From an uncultured Muribaculaceae bacterium (GTDB lineage: Bacteria; Bacteroidota; Bacteroidia; Bacteroidales; Muribaculaceae): a DNA stretch of 34,812 bases. Of this stretch, positions 1 to 8,662 are shown piece after piece. Numbering within the stretch: the first letter of the stretch is position 1; every line of letters starts with the position of its first letter. The notes beneath the pieces were generated by a model. It was given only the letters and a program-made list of their open reading frames with translations, was not told the DNA's origin and ran no database searches. The DNA lies in NCBI GenBank assembly GCA_910584665.1, contig CAJUBL010000030.1, positions 1-34,812 of the forward strand, in the 5' to 3' direction. A program made the translations under genes and the position numbers.

Positions 1-61
1 CCCGTTTCATATAATTGAAATTTTTATCTGTCAAAATTTTTTATATTTCAGTCAATTACAC

Positions 62-69
62 TAAATTTG
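62..69 (+). promoter_or_regulatory. Possible Bacteroidota -7 box upstream of the DUF4143 ATPase
   Basis: TAAATTTG matches the Bacteroidota sigma -7 consensus TAnnTTTG and lies 35 nt before the ATG at 105. I see no convincing TTTG/TTG element about 20 nt further upstream, so the call rests on the -7 box alone. Confidence 0.4.
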
Positions 70-104
70 CACAAATTTAAAATCCGATTTTAAAATTGCA
101 CACG

Positions 105-1250
105 ATGAATTATATACCACGTCAGATCTCCACATCAATATCAAGGGCGGCAAAATATTTTCCTGTAGTAGTGATAACGGGTCCCCGCCAATCGGGTAAA
201 TCGACTCTGGCCCGAAATCAGTTTCCAGATTTCCAGGAATACAATTTTGAGGATGTGGCACTGCGTGAAAGAGTTTATAATGATCCAAAATCGTTTTTGG
301 AAAATTGCGGAGACAATGTCATACTTGATGAGGTTCAACATCTGCCCGATTTATTTTCATACATACAGATTGCGGTCGACCGTGACGAAAACCGGCGTTT
401 TATCCTATCGGGAAGCAATAATTTTGCCCTGATGGCCAACATAACACAGTCATTAGCCGGCCGTGCATCCCTGTTCACACTGTTACCGCTATGTATAGAA
501 GAGTGTATGGCCTATTCTGACCGGCCGACCGATGAACTGCTATACAATGGATTCTATCCATCGGTAGTAACCGGCAAACGACCGGCCGACCTATTCTATC
601 CAAGTTATTACGCCACATATATAGAACGGGATGTGCGACAACTTAAAAACATCAGTTCCATAAGCCAGTTCCAGACCTTTATGCGCCTGATTGCCGGCAG
701 ATGCGGCACTGAGTTCAATGCCAATGCCCTGGGATCAGAAATAGGTGTAACCTCTCCGACCATAAAATCATGGCTTTCAGTTCTGGAAGCATCATACATA
801 GTTTTCACACTCTCTCCCTATCACACCAATATAAACAAACGGCTTACAAAAACTCCTAAAGTATTTTTTTACGATACAGGCCTGCTATGTTTTCTTCTTG
901 GAATCAATACTCCCGGTCAACTAGAAAGCCATCCGTTGAGAGGCGCTGTCTTTGAGAATCTTGCAGTGATAGAACTTCTCAAAAAACAATACAATACAGG
1001 CAATTTCCAAAACCTGTATTTCTATCGCGAAAACCGTGGCAACGAAGTGGATATTGTAAGACAGAAAGGATTGGAACTGGATCTGTTTGAGGTCAAATCA
1101 AGCAAGACATTCAACACATCGTTTACCCGAAATCTCGATTACGTCAAAAATCTGTTAGGAGAGAGAGTTCGTAACAGAATCCTTGTTTATGACGGCGACT
1201 ATATTCCGCCGACTGCTATCAACATACGCCAGCTGACCACAAAATTTTAG
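105..1250 (+). CDS. AAA-type ATPase with C-terminal DUF4143 domain
   Basis: Cytosolic P-loop ATPase of the AAA_14/DUF4143 group, about 381 residues, which is normal for the family. Seen: Walker A GPRQSGKST at residues 26-34, a Walker B-like segment ending ILDE near residues 73-76, a sensor-like stretch FILSGSNN, and a C-terminal region with ENRGNEVD and EVKSS, the acidic/lysine pattern typical of DUF4143, which resembles PD-(D/E)XK nuclease folds. A TTG start at 96 is possible, but the ATG at 105 gives the usual family N-terminus. The physiological role of this family is not established. It faces the end of the polysaccharide operon tail to tail and is not part of that operon. Confidence 0.88.
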   Translation: MNYIPRQISTSISRAAKYFPVVVITGPRQSGKSTLARNQFPDFQEYNFEDVALRERVYNDPKSFLENCGDNVILDEVQHLPDLFSYIQIAVDRDENRRFILSGSNNFALMANITQSLAGRASLFTLLPLCIEECMAYSDRPTDELLYNGFYPSVVTGKRPADLFYPSYYATYIERDVRQLKNISSISQFQTFMRLIAGRCGTEFNANALGSEIGVTSPTIKSWLSVLEASYIVFTLSPYHTNINKRLTKTPKVFFYDTGLLCFLLGINTPGQLESHPLRGAVFENLAVIELLKKQYNTGNFQNLYFYRENRGNEVDIVRQKGLELDLFEVKSSKTFNTSFTRNLDYVKNLLGERVRNRILVYDGDYIPPTAINIRQLTTKF

Positions 1251-1348
1251 TCCACACAAACAACCTGATGAGATTCAGCCCCCCCGTCAGACACACGCGC
1301 CAGACAGAGGTAAATATTCACATTTTAATAATTGATTTTTCCAATAAA

Positions 1349-1373
1349 GCCCCCGTACACCCGGGACGGGGGC
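1349..1373. terminator. GC-rich hairpin between convergent genes
   Basis: Arms GCCCCCGT (1349-1356) and ACGGGGGC (1366-1373) pair perfectly over 8 bp. On the minus strand the hairpin is followed by CTTTATT, so it could end the leftward polysaccharide operon; on the plus strand it is followed by GGATCC and no T run. It lies between the ATPase stop at 1250 and the end of the leftward unit. Confidence 0.5.
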
Positions 1374-1386
1374 GGATCCAGGAATC

Positions 1387-1473
1387 TTATGCAAGGAAGT
1401 ATACCGCAAGCAAAGCAGTCACTATAATCCTCACTGCCTTGACAAACTCGCTTTCAGAAAGTTCAACTCTCAT
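1387..1473 (-). CDS. Possible 28-residue membrane peptide
   Basis: A minus-strand ATG at 1473 opens a 28-codon frame ending in TAA at 1387. The N-terminus is charged (MRVELSESEF), followed by a continuous hydrophobic stretch ending VTALLAVYFLA, the pattern of a single-pass small membrane peptide. Bacteroidota carry many short proteins of this build, but I do not recognise this one. It sits between the last polysaccharide gene and a terminator-like hairpin whose near arm ends 14 nt beyond its stop. A TAAATTTG box lies only 5 nt before the ATG. It could be a chance frame; the evidence is position, hydrophobic pattern and the terminator. Confidence 0.35.
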   Translation of the reverse strand: MRVELSESEFVKAVRIIVTALLAVYFLA

Positions 1474-1478
1474 AATTA

Positions 1479-1486
1479 CAAATTTA
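1479..1486 (-). promoter_or_regulatory. Possible -7 box just before the small peptide
   Basis: On the minus strand this reads TAAATTTG, a match to TAnnTTTG. It ends 5 nt before the ATG of the 28-codon frame, which would make a transcript from it nearly leaderless. No clear -33 element is visible. Confidence 0.25.
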
Positions 1487-1536
1487 TAAGGTTCTGGGAT
1501 AATACGGGTCTCCCCGGCCGACAATCTGCTGATCCG

Positions 1537-2163
1537 TCACATATCGGCTTCTGCAACGGATGGAAAGGATGTATCTGATCCATCTGTCTTTATGACCCGA
1601 GCCGGAGTACCGACGGCGGTGGCACCGTCTGGGATATCTGTTATCACGGTCGCCCCGGCGCCGACCGTAGCCCACCGGCCGATACGTATGCCGGGGATAA
1701 CCGAGGCACCGACACCTATGTGGGCACCCTCGCCGACATGTACATTTCCGCACAGAGCCGCGTTGGGCGAGACATGCACATAGTCGCCGATAACACATTC
1801 ATGATCGACCGAAGCATTGGTATTGATGATACAGTGCCGGCCTATCACAGCACCGGCATTGACCGTAGCACCGGCCATCACCACCGTACCCCCGCCGACA
1901 GAGGCCGAAGGGGATATACAGGCCCGCGGATGGACGGCCCTGCCGAAATCACATTCCAGCCGGCCGGCAATCATCCTGCGTATACGGTTGTTGCCTACAC
2001 TGATTATGAACGGAGAGAGACCGGAGGCATCGTGCAGAACCTCAGTACCGTCAGTCTCTTCAAGATCCGGATTGTCATCTACCAGAGCCTCAACACCGAT
2101 ACCGGCCGCCCTTAGAATATCCATTATCACCCTGGCATGGCCGCCTGCGCCGTAGAGATACAT
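1537..2163 (-). CDS. PglD/NeuD-like sugar acetyltransferase
   Basis: Acetyl-CoA-dependent N- or O-acetyltransferase of the PglD/NeuD type, 208 residues. Seen: an N-terminal nucleotide-sugar-binding Rossmann-like segment starting GAGGHA (residues 5-10), then a left-handed beta-helix of hexapeptide repeats, with the family's catalytic histidine in VDHECVIG (His121). PglD acetylates a UDP-4-amino sugar to give UDP-diacetylbacillosamine. It is the last recognisable gene of the operon and starts 3 nt after the PglC-like gene stops, which supports a role in making the initiating sugar. The dehydratase and aminotransferase that would feed it are not in the window. Confidence 0.85.
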   Translation of the reverse strand: MYLYGAGGHARVIMDILRAAGIGVEALVDDNPDLEETDGTEVLHDASGLSPFIISVGNNRIRRMIAGRLECDFGRAVHPRACISPSASVGGGTVVMAGATVNAGAVIGRHCIINTNASVDHECVIGDYVHVSPNAALCGNVHVGEGAHIGVGASVIPGIRIGRWATVGAGATVITDIPDGATAVGTPARVIKTDGSDTSFPSVAEADM

Positions 2164-2166
2164 ATA

Positions 2167-2781
2167 TCAGTTATTACCGCTGAACGGTTCCATCGTAGCC
2201 GAAGTCCCAGACGATATGTCAGCCCGGCGTAATACTTTCAGAATTGTGGTCCGGATGATCCGGCAGTCGGTAGCGAAAGAGATATGGTCGACATACCACA
2301 CATCCAGCTCGAATTTCTTCTGCCATGAAATGGCGTTACGGCCATGGCACTGCGCCCAGCCCGTAATGCCCGGACGCACCTCGTGACGCCGTGCCTGTTC
2401 CGGACTATAGAGCGGAAGATACTGCACCAACAGCGGACGCGGCCCTATGAGAGACATATCCCCTTTCAGCACATTCCACAGCTGGGGCAGCTCGTCAACA
2501 GAGGCAGAACGTACAAACCGGCCGACCCCGGTAAGCCTGTCGGCATCAGGCAGAAGCCGACCTTCAGCATCACGCTCATCGGTCATGGTCTTGAACTTCA
2601 CCACTCTGAAAATCCGGCCGTCCTTACCGGGCCGCTCCTGCAGAAAGAAAGCCCCGGCCCCGCGGTTGGCAAAATGCAGCCACACAGTCACCGCCGCCAG
2701 CGGAACAGCCAGCACAAGCAACGTCAGCCCCGAGACCGCCACATCGGTCCCGCGTTTAAAAAAATCACGGTACAGTTTCAT
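2167..2781 (-). CDS. PglC-like phosphoglycosyl transferase (initiating sugar transferase)
   Basis: Small monotopic phosphoglycosyl transferase, 204 residues, as in PglC rather than the large WbaP form. It transfers a sugar phosphate from UDP-sugar to undecaprenyl phosphate at the inner face of the cytoplasmic membrane. Seen: a hydrophobic N-terminal re-entrant segment (residues 15-38), the KFKTM motif, the catalytic Asp-Glu pair in SVDELPQLWNVL (Asp96, Glu97), GDMSLIGPRP, and the PGITGWAQ motif. It overlaps the upstream GT4 gene by 4 nt and is followed by the PglD-like gene, so the three probably act consecutively at initiation. Confidence 0.93.
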   Translation of the reverse strand: MKLYRDFFKRGTDVAVSGLTLLVLAVPLAAVTVWLHFANRGAGAFFLQERPGKDGRIFRVVKFKTMTDERDAEGRLLPDADRLTGVGRFVRSASVDELPQLWNVLKGDMSLIGPRPLLVQYLPLYSPEQARRHEVRPGITGWAQCHGRNAISWQKKFELDVWYVDHISFATDCRIIRTTILKVLRRADISSGTSATMEPFSGNN

Positions 2782-3920
2782 CTGTCGAGTATTTCGTTAT
2801 AATAATCTTTAAGACATTGTCTCACATAAGACTGTTCGTAGCGGGAAGCGACGACATCACGGGCTTCGGAGGACAATCTTTTAACCATGCCCCGGTCTGT
2901 AATGAAGATTTCCATGGCCCGACGCAGGATGTCGGTCTGCCGCGGAGGTATGATGACGCCGTTACGACCGTCGGTAATAATCTCACGTGAGCCGTTGATG
3001 TCTGTTACAATTGAAGGCAGACCCATAGCACCGGCCTCGATGACCACATTTGGGAAACCCTCGCGGTAACTCGGAAAGACAAAAGCGTCAGAAGCGGCGA
3101 GCCACGGACGCACATCATTCTGTCGGCCAACGGCCTCGACAGCCGGATTGTTCTCTATCTCAGCGATTGTTTCGGGCAGGAGTGGGTCGAGCCTGGATTC
3201 ATGCTGACCTACAAGGATAAGGCGTGTATGTGGGTACTGTGCATGGAGATTGCCGAATGCAGCTAAGAGTTCGTTGATTCCCTTGTCGCCAACAAGTCGT
3301 CCGATAAAAATAAACGTAAAAATTCCAGGCTTTCTTAATTTATCGGCTACCACCATCACATCGGGAGTGCGGTCGAAATGAGTCAGATCAATTCCCTTTA
3401 TGTTACCGTGACCGAGGACCCTGAGAGGTTTACCTGTGATCCTGTATCTGATCAGATCATTCTTCACGCCCTCACCCTCGGGGACAATGTGAGTGGCACA
3501 AGCACAGGTCATCCTGTCGGTCAGTATAAGGATTTTCTGAGTCAGCCCTGTGGCTGTCGGGAACACGAGACCTGTGAATGTGTGCAGTCTCACCGGCACA
3601 CGGCATACCCATGCCGCGATCATGCACAATAACCCAGCCTTCGGAGTAATTGAGTGCACCATCGTAGGTTTCTCTTGACGAAAAACGCAGATAAGTCTGA
3701 ACAGACTCCTGAGATCCTTCAGAGGCGAAATGTGCCGCTCCATCGGCACCGCCACAGTCCGGACCCCCTCCTCGGCCGCAATCTCACCGAGAGCCTCTCC
3801 AGGCGAACTCACAACCACAACCTCATACCCCTCTTTTTCCCGAAGTTCCCGCAGAAGACCCTTGCAGAACGTGCGGACAGACTCCGGCACGGTCGATGTA
3901 CGGATTATTTTGGCAGTCAT
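2778..3920 (-). CDS. GT4-family glycosyltransferase, PglA-like
   Basis: Retaining GT-B glycosyltransferase, 380 residues. Seen: a C-terminal donor site FPSYREGFPNVVIEAGAMG, carrying the two glutamates of the E-x7-E motif, preceded by FIFIGRLVGDKGINELL. The N-terminal half has HSITPKAGLL and HTFTGLVFP, an arrangement typical of PglA-like enzymes that add the second sugar to lipid-linked bacillosamine. Its place directly before the PglC-like gene, with a 4-nt overlap, supports a role in the second step of repeat-unit assembly. The sugar specificity cannot be read from the sequence. About 67 nt separate it from the upstream GT4 gene. Confidence 0.88.
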   Translation of the reverse strand: MTAKIIRTSTVPESVRTFCKGLLRELREKEGYEVVVVSSPGEALGEIAAEEGVRTVAVPMERHISPLKDLRSLFRLICVFRQEKPTMVHSITPKAGLLCMIAAWVCRVPVRLHTFTGLVFPTATGLTQKILILTDRMTCACATHIVPEGEGVKNDLIRYRITGKPLRVLGHGNIKGIDLTHFDRTPDVMVVADKLRKPGIFTFIFIGRLVGDKGINELLAAFGNLHAQYPHTRLILVGQHESRLDPLLPETIAEIENNPAVEAVGRQNDVRPWLAASDAFVFPSYREGFPNVVIEAGAMGLPSIVTDINGSREIITDGRNGVIIPPRQTDILRRAMEIFITDRGMVKRLSSEARDVVASRYEQSYVRQCLKDYYNEILDR

Positions 3921-3987
3921 AATATGACCTTTTGTTTTTGCTCTGTTTCTGCCAGGATTAAAATAAGCAGAATAGCCACTCCCTTGA

Positions 3988-5082
3988 TTATCTGTGATTC
4001 GTCTTTTGCCATAATGACCTGTATACCTCTATGTAACCGTCTACCATCTTCGTGATATCATATTGCGACGCCCGCTCACGACAAGCTTTAACCACCGACT
4101 TGTATTTAACCGGATTAGCGTCAAGGTCAGTTATTTCTTTTGCCAATAATTCCGCATCCTGATGCGGAAAGAGTATACCGGCACCTCCGACTACCTCCCG
4201 AAGGCCATCAACATCGCTGGCAAGGAAAGGACAACCGACCGACATACCCTCAAGCGAAGAAAGTGAAAGTCCCTCAAAATGCGACGACATCACTACATAA
4301 TCCGAAGCTTTAAGGATAGCAGGTACATCTGTACGCAGGCCAAGAAAACGGACTCTGTCACTGACACTCTCTTTCTGCACAAGCGCTTCGCACTCTGCAC
4401 GTCTTACACCATCGCCAACGAGAAAAAGGTGGAATTTCTCCGGCAGATACTTTATAGCTCTTATCAATGTATCCTGATCTTTTTCCCAACGAAAACCCGC
4501 TACCATCGTTATTGCTTTCGCTCCGTCAGGCAGATTTTTCTTTAATTCGGTTAACGGAACTGCGTTTGCGAAGTTTTGAGTATCAATACCATTATTAATT
4601 GTCAGGATGTGTTCAGAATCAGAACCGATAAATTCGCGAAGATTTTCCTCAGCCTTCCCGGAAATACATATTACACGGTCATATTTTCTGTACATCCACC
4701 GGTCAATCAATGCATACCACCTCCAGACACGACGTCGGTTAGAGGTGTTATGCTCGGTGGTACATAGTGCCACCGAGCATAACACACCGCCAATAGCTGC
4801 AAAGAGTTGCGGAGCAGTGTTGTGAGTATGTACAATATCAAAATTACGCATCAGCTTGCTCAGGCGCAGTATATGCATTGGATTATAGACCGATCCGCCA
4901 TTGCCAAACGAGTGGATCCTGACTCCGGCATTTATCAGATGCTGTTTAAAAGGGGTATCCACACCGTCAAATAGCGCGACCTCAACCTCTATCCCCTCGG
5001 CAATCATGCGTGGAACAATCTGAGATATCAGGCTTTCAGCTCCACCGGTGCGCATAGATGTTATTACTTGCAGAACTCTCAT
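3988..5082 (-). CDS. GT4-family glycosyltransferase
   Basis: GT-B glycosyltransferase of family GT4, 364 residues. The N-terminus MRVLQVITSMRTGGAESLIS holds the glycine-rich acceptor loop, with HTHNT near residue 90. The C-terminal donor site reads SSHFEGLSLSSLEGMSVG, with the spaced glutamates of the E-x7-E motif. The start overlaps the stop of the upstream acetyltransferase by 4 nt, so the two are probably translationally coupled. It would act on lipid-linked repeat units at the cytoplasmic membrane; donor and acceptor sugars are unknown. Confidence 0.9.
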   Translation of the reverse strand: MRVLQVITSMRTGGAESLISQIVPRMIAEGIEVEVALFDGVDTPFKQHLINAGVRIHSFGNGGSVYNPMHILRLSKLMRNFDIVHTHNTAPQLFAAIGGVLCSVALCTTEHNTSNRRRVWRWYALIDRWMYRKYDRVICISGKAEENLREFIGSDSEHILTINNGIDTQNFANAVPLTELKKNLPDGAKAITMVAGFRWEKDQDTLIRAIKYLPEKFHLFLVGDGVRRAECEALVQKESVSDRVRFLGLRTDVPAILKASDYVVMSSHFEGLSLSSLEGMSVGCPFLASDVDGLREVVGGAGILFPHQDAELLAKEITDLDANPVKYKSVVKACRERASQYDITKMVDGYIEVYRSLWQKTNHR

Positions 5083-5642
5083 TTTGCAATATCTAAAGGA
5101 TAAACTATGTACTTAGCTGTTGGTGATTCCTGTCTTCTTATTATCTGTCCGGGATTACCTATTACAATCGAATTGCCCGGAACATCAAAATTTACAAAAG
5201 CTCCAGGGGCAATCAACACGTCGTCTCCGATTGTACAGCCTCCGATAATCATAGCATTAGCATTGACACACACATTATTGCCGATTTTGGGAACACCGCC
5301 ATGTTTTCCTGCGGCATTACCTATAAGCACTCCTTGAGAAATATTGAAATTATCACCGATCTCAGCCCCCGGATTAACAACTATATGTCCGAAATGAACT
5401 ATCCTGAATCCCCGGCCGATCCTGGTTGAAGGCGGTATCTGAATGCCAGTACTCTCCATGCAGATACGTAACATCACATTATAGAAGACCTTGCTGAAAA
5501 TATTTTTAGACAACGACAAATGTCTCCAGAAGTACACATATCTGAAACCGGGAGTAAACAGGACATAGCGCATAAGCATACGCCAGTTACAATTTTTCTC
5601 ACCGACGTAGCGATACAGGTCTTCTTTTACATACTTGTTCAT
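5079..5642 (-). CDS. Serine acetyltransferase-like hexapeptide O-acetyltransferase
   Basis: Left-handed beta-helix acetyltransferase of the SAT-like subgroup common in capsule loci, 187 residues. The N-terminal 70 residues are basic and aromatic and may bind membrane or lipid-linked acceptor. From about residue 70 come hexapeptide repeats (IGRGFRI, IGDNFNI, IGNNVCV, IGDDVLIAPG), with a conserved His in IVHFGHIVV as in SAT-like enzymes. It is more likely to O-acetylate a sugar of the polysaccharide than to make cysteine precursors, because it sits between glycosyltransferase genes and overlaps both neighbours by 4 nt. Confidence 0.87.
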   Translation of the reverse strand: MNKYVKEDLYRYVGEKNCNWRMLMRYVLFTPGFRYVYFWRHLSLSKNIFSKVFYNVMLRICMESTGIQIPPSTRIGRGFRIVHFGHIVVNPGAEIGDNFNISQGVLIGNAAGKHGGVPKIGNNVCVNANAMIIGGCTIGDDVLIAPGAFVNFDVPGNSIVIGNPGQIIRRQESPTAKYIVYPLDIAK

Positions 5643-6541
5643 TTCTTGAATTCAAACTGGCTGTTAGTGTTTATTTTCCTGCGTATCAAAAAATAAAGAG
5701 CTATTCCTCCAGGGATCGCTAAAAGTGTCATCAGTTTTTTAGGACTTTCGCTCAGGAATCTTTTATTTCGGGATATTATCGAACTCGACACGTAGTGTAC
5801 ACATGAAATGAAGCGTCGTTTAAGCGTTGGCGCATATACCATCTCGGTCTTTCGGAAGAATGCAAAACCACGAGGGTTACGCCAATATTGTCTGTACATA
5901 CTGAAGCTCGAACCATCAGGCTGATAATCCACTACAACGAGAGGCTCGTTGATTGTAAGCAGTTCATAGTCCTGATCAATTAGCATATACTTATAAGCAA
6001 GACCTACATAACGTTCCCCGTCGAACAGCGGATATTCTGGATATTTTTTAATAACCTCAGTGCGATAAACAAGTTTTTTGTCCCCTCTGCCTCCCTCGGC
6101 GTAATAACCCTGTAGCGTTGTTGTTGTAAGATCATCGGGAAATCCGGTTCCGATAATATTCCCTTCCAGATTCTGATCCAGACCGACGATGCCGGCATAT
6201 CGGTCACTGCCCCGAGTTTTCCAGAAATTCACAATTTTCTCAACCGCATCATCCGGCATCCAGTCATCAGAATCTATACATGTATTAAGCTCTGTACTGA
6301 TATTAGCATATGCTGTGTTATGAGCACCATGCATTCCCTGATTTTCCTGCTTTATGTAGCGTATCGGTATCTTGTTTTCCTTTATCCAGCCTGCCACCAG
6401 TTCATCTGTATTGTCCGAAGAACCATCGTCAATAACAAGCCACTCAAAATCATTACATGTCTGCCTGAGAAGGCTCTCGTAAGTACGTGTAATAGTATGC
6501 GCACGGTTGTAGGCCGGCGTAAATATAGTAAGAGTCTTCAT
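5639..6541 (-). CDS. GT2-family glycosyltransferase
   Basis: Inverting GT-A glycosyltransferase, 300 residues. Seen: TIFTPAYNRAHTI at the N-terminus, the nucleotide-binding VIDDGSSDNT (residues 36-45), and the metal-binding CIDSDDW (near residue 90). The C-terminus holds a basic, partly hydrophobic tail (LLAIPGGIALYFLIRRK) that could associate with the membrane. It overlaps the downstream acetyltransferase by 4 nt and lies 10 nt after the polymerase gene. Acceptor and donor are not predictable. Confidence 0.92.
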   Translation of the reverse strand: MKTLTIFTPAYNRAHTITRTYESLLRQTCNDFEWLVIDDGSSDNTDELVAGWIKENKIPIRYIKQENQGMHGAHNTAYANISTELNTCIDSDDWMPDDAVEKIVNFWKTRGSDRYAGIVGLDQNLEGNIIGTGFPDDLTTTTLQGYYAEGGRGDKKLVYRTEVIKKYPEYPLFDGERYVGLAYKYMLIDQDYELLTINEPLVVVDYQPDGSSFSMYRQYWRNPRGFAFFRKTEMVYAPTLKRRFISCVHYVSSSIISRNKRFLSESPKKLMTLLAIPGGIALYFLIRRKINTNSQFEFKK

Positions 6542-6551
6542 ACAATCTGTT

Positions 6552-7637
6552 TTAAGAATAATATATAAAATGCATGAATATCGTGAACATTATATTCGCC
6601 ATGATAATCCGGGCGGCATACTTGCCCTGCAAAGCCCCCCATATATTCATCTTAAGACATGGATAAGCCAGCACAATAGGATAGAGGAACCAGGACAGAT
6701 ATGCGAATCGGTTTGAGAATGATATATTCATTATCATTACCCATACTGCATTACTGAAAATATATGTATTCAGAAGAATCTCGTATGTCCTGTCACGTAT
6801 CTTTTTCCTGAAAATCACATTATATCCCAAGAATATAGGCATAGCGCTATATAAAAGGAAATCAGGCCGGAATCCGGTTTTATAATTTGCCCCATAAGAG
6901 ATTGTTTCTTTCAGGTAGTTAGACATTCTGTCATCAAAGCCTAAAGATGCCAACATACCACCTACTGAACTTCCGACTGTCAGGAATATAGGAATAGAAA
7001 ACAACCAGAAGTAAAACGCAACCTTTGGATTCTTTATATATACCGACCATATAAGAGCTATGATCGGCAATATTGTTGATTTATGAATTGATAATGCGGC
7101 CAACGATAAAATTATAGGGATAATAGATATCAGCTTTTTATTAATGGCGACAAAAACAATTGCCATTGACAATATCGAGCACGCAAGGCCATTTCTAATG
7201 CCATTTGCAGCATATGTGAATGTAGAGAATGTCCCCAGAAAGATCAGGAACCCACCTATGCCATTTCCATTAAGCAACCTCTTCATCGAGTATGCCGTAC
7301 ATACGAAATACCCTAATGCAACTACTATAAAAAATCCTGTGGCATCGAAAAACGGTTTACATAGATTCATAATATAGTTGAATCCGTATTCACCGTTCGA
7401 ACCTTTATAATCGGCCGATAAATCGTTATATGCCATTGCATATACAAACGTATCACCGAATCCGCCGTCAATAGGTCTCATCCCTATCCAGACGGCATAT
7501 AGAACAGCAAGAACAAACAATAATACCGATGATGAATTATATTGTCTGTAATATAATATCTCATATCGGTTATCTTTAATTGCAGCAGTATAAAACAATG
7601 TCAGAACCAACGATATGATCAAATATAAATCATACAT
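6552..7637 (-). CDS. EpsG-family polysaccharide polymerase (Wzy role)
   Basis: Polytopic inner-membrane protein of 361 residues with about ten hydrophobic segments across its length. Seen: RPIDGGFGDTFVYAMAYN near residues 55-72 and GIRNGLACSILSMAI near residue 145, which fit the EpsG family (conserved DxxxY and R-N-G-L regions). EpsG proteins take the place of Wzy and join flipped lipid-linked repeat units at the periplasmic face. It is the only polymerase candidate in the locus, and a Wzx-type flippase is present, so export is probably Wzx/Wzy-type. No Wza or Wzc genes are in the window. Confidence 0.88.
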   Translation of the reverse strand: MYDLYLIISLVLTLFYTAAIKDNRYEILYYRQYNSSSVLLFVLAVLYAVWIGMRPIDGGFGDTFVYAMAYNDLSADYKGSNGEYGFNYIMNLCKPFFDATGFFIVVALGYFVCTAYSMKRLLNGNGIGGFLIFLGTFSTFTYAANGIRNGLACSILSMAIVFVAINKKLISIIPIILSLAALSIHKSTILPIIALIWSVYIKNPKVAFYFWLFSIPIFLTVGSSVGGMLASLGFDDRMSNYLKETISYGANYKTGFRPDFLLYSAMPIFLGYNVIFRKKIRDRTYEILLNTYIFSNAVWVMIMNISFSNRFAYLSWFLYPIVLAYPCLKMNIWGALQGKYAARIIMANIMFTIFMHFIYYS

Positions 7638-7641
7638 ACAG

Positions 7642-8640
7642 CTATCTCTTATTTTTAAAATAAATACGAGATAAACGTAGCAGATAATATGCTATCCTCG
7701 GACTTATATTATATACACGGATAAACGCACTGTGTAATCTACTGCGACCGACACATGGCAATTCCGGCCACAATTCACGTAACCCGGAGTAAATGTCATT
7801 TGCTTCTTTGCTATTCAGCCAGGTGGCTGCCTGAAATATTGCCGAGACAGAGTGTTCGACCGACCGATGCATAATATGATCATATCCTATACCATCGAAC
7901 AGCCTCATCAACTGAGCGTTATAATAAGCTCCCTTAATTAAGGACTTACACTTCGGATATGACTTTTTGCTATTGGTAACACTTGTAGGATTACCCAGCC
8001 GATAGACATAAGTCTCTTCATTTATATATACACACTTTGGGTTACGACTGCATATTTCGATAATGAACGGACCGTCCTCAAGAATTATAAGATCCTCATG
8101 AAATTCTATATTGTTCCGACAAAGGAAATCACGTCTGAACAATGCGTCGATCGGAGCATAATCCTTGTCCAGAACCTTTACCATGAAATCCTCCCCCGAT
8201 ATAATCCTATCTGCAAATGCCGATCTTGGTTTCGCAAAAATTGAAGCGGCCTCTCTTTCTTCGTTTATAAGGATACGCTGGTTGCCCCGTATAAAATCGG
8301 CCTCAGGAAACTCCTTTATCTTACCGGCAAAAATCTCCAACGCATCCTTGGTAAGGTAGTCATCGCTGTCTATAAACAATATATAGTCTCCCTTTGCACG
8401 ACGCATTCCATAATTGCGCGGTACCGACGGACCTTGCCCTTTTATAAAAGCAGTATGAATCCGATCATCCTGCTGTGCATACTGCTTTATAATGGAAATA
8501 GACGCATCGGATGATCCGTCATCAATTAGCCACAATTCAAAATCACGGAATCCCTGAGATAAAATACTGTCAACACATTGATTCAGGAAACTCTCAGCAT
8601 TATAGATCGGGACTATGATTGAAATTAAAGGATTACTCAT
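7642..8640 (-). CDS. GT2-family glycosyltransferase
   Basis: GT-A glycosyltransferase, 332 residues. Seen: ISIIVPIYNAESFL at residues 5-18, LIDDGSSDASI (residues 38-48), and the metal-binding FIDSDDYLT (near residue 95), followed by the usual D/E-rich acceptor region EDGPFI. It ends with a basic tail. It lies 4 nt before the polymerase gene and 22 nt after another GT2. Its overall build resembles the capsule GT2s of Bacteroides; substrates are unknown. Confidence 0.92.
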   Translation of the reverse strand: MSNPLISIIVPIYNAESFLNQCVDSILSQGFRDFELWLIDDGSSDASISIIKQYAQQDDRIHTAFIKGQGPSVPRNYGMRRAKGDYILFIDSDDYLTKDALEIFAGKIKEFPEADFIRGNQRILINEEREAASIFAKPRSAFADRIISGEDFMVKVLDKDYAPIDALFRRDFLCRNNIEFHEDLIILEDGPFIIEICSRNPKCVYINEETYVYRLGNPTSVTNSKKSYPKCKSLIKGAYYNAQLMRLFDGIGYDHIMHRSVEHSVSAIFQAATWLNSKEANDIYSGLRELWPELPCVGRSRLHSAFIRVYNISPRIAYYLLRLSRIYFKNKR

Positions 8641-8662
8641 TTATAATTATTCAAAAGTAAAA

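Noticed and set aside
1279..1285. C7 run as a further phase-variable tract
   Set aside because: It is shorter, lies between genes, and has no coding frame or promoter spacer that it would obviously alter.
1268..1489. 73-codon plus-strand open frame after the ATPase gene
   Set aside because: No family resemblance; it crosses the hairpin between convergent units and overlaps the more plausible minus-strand small frame.
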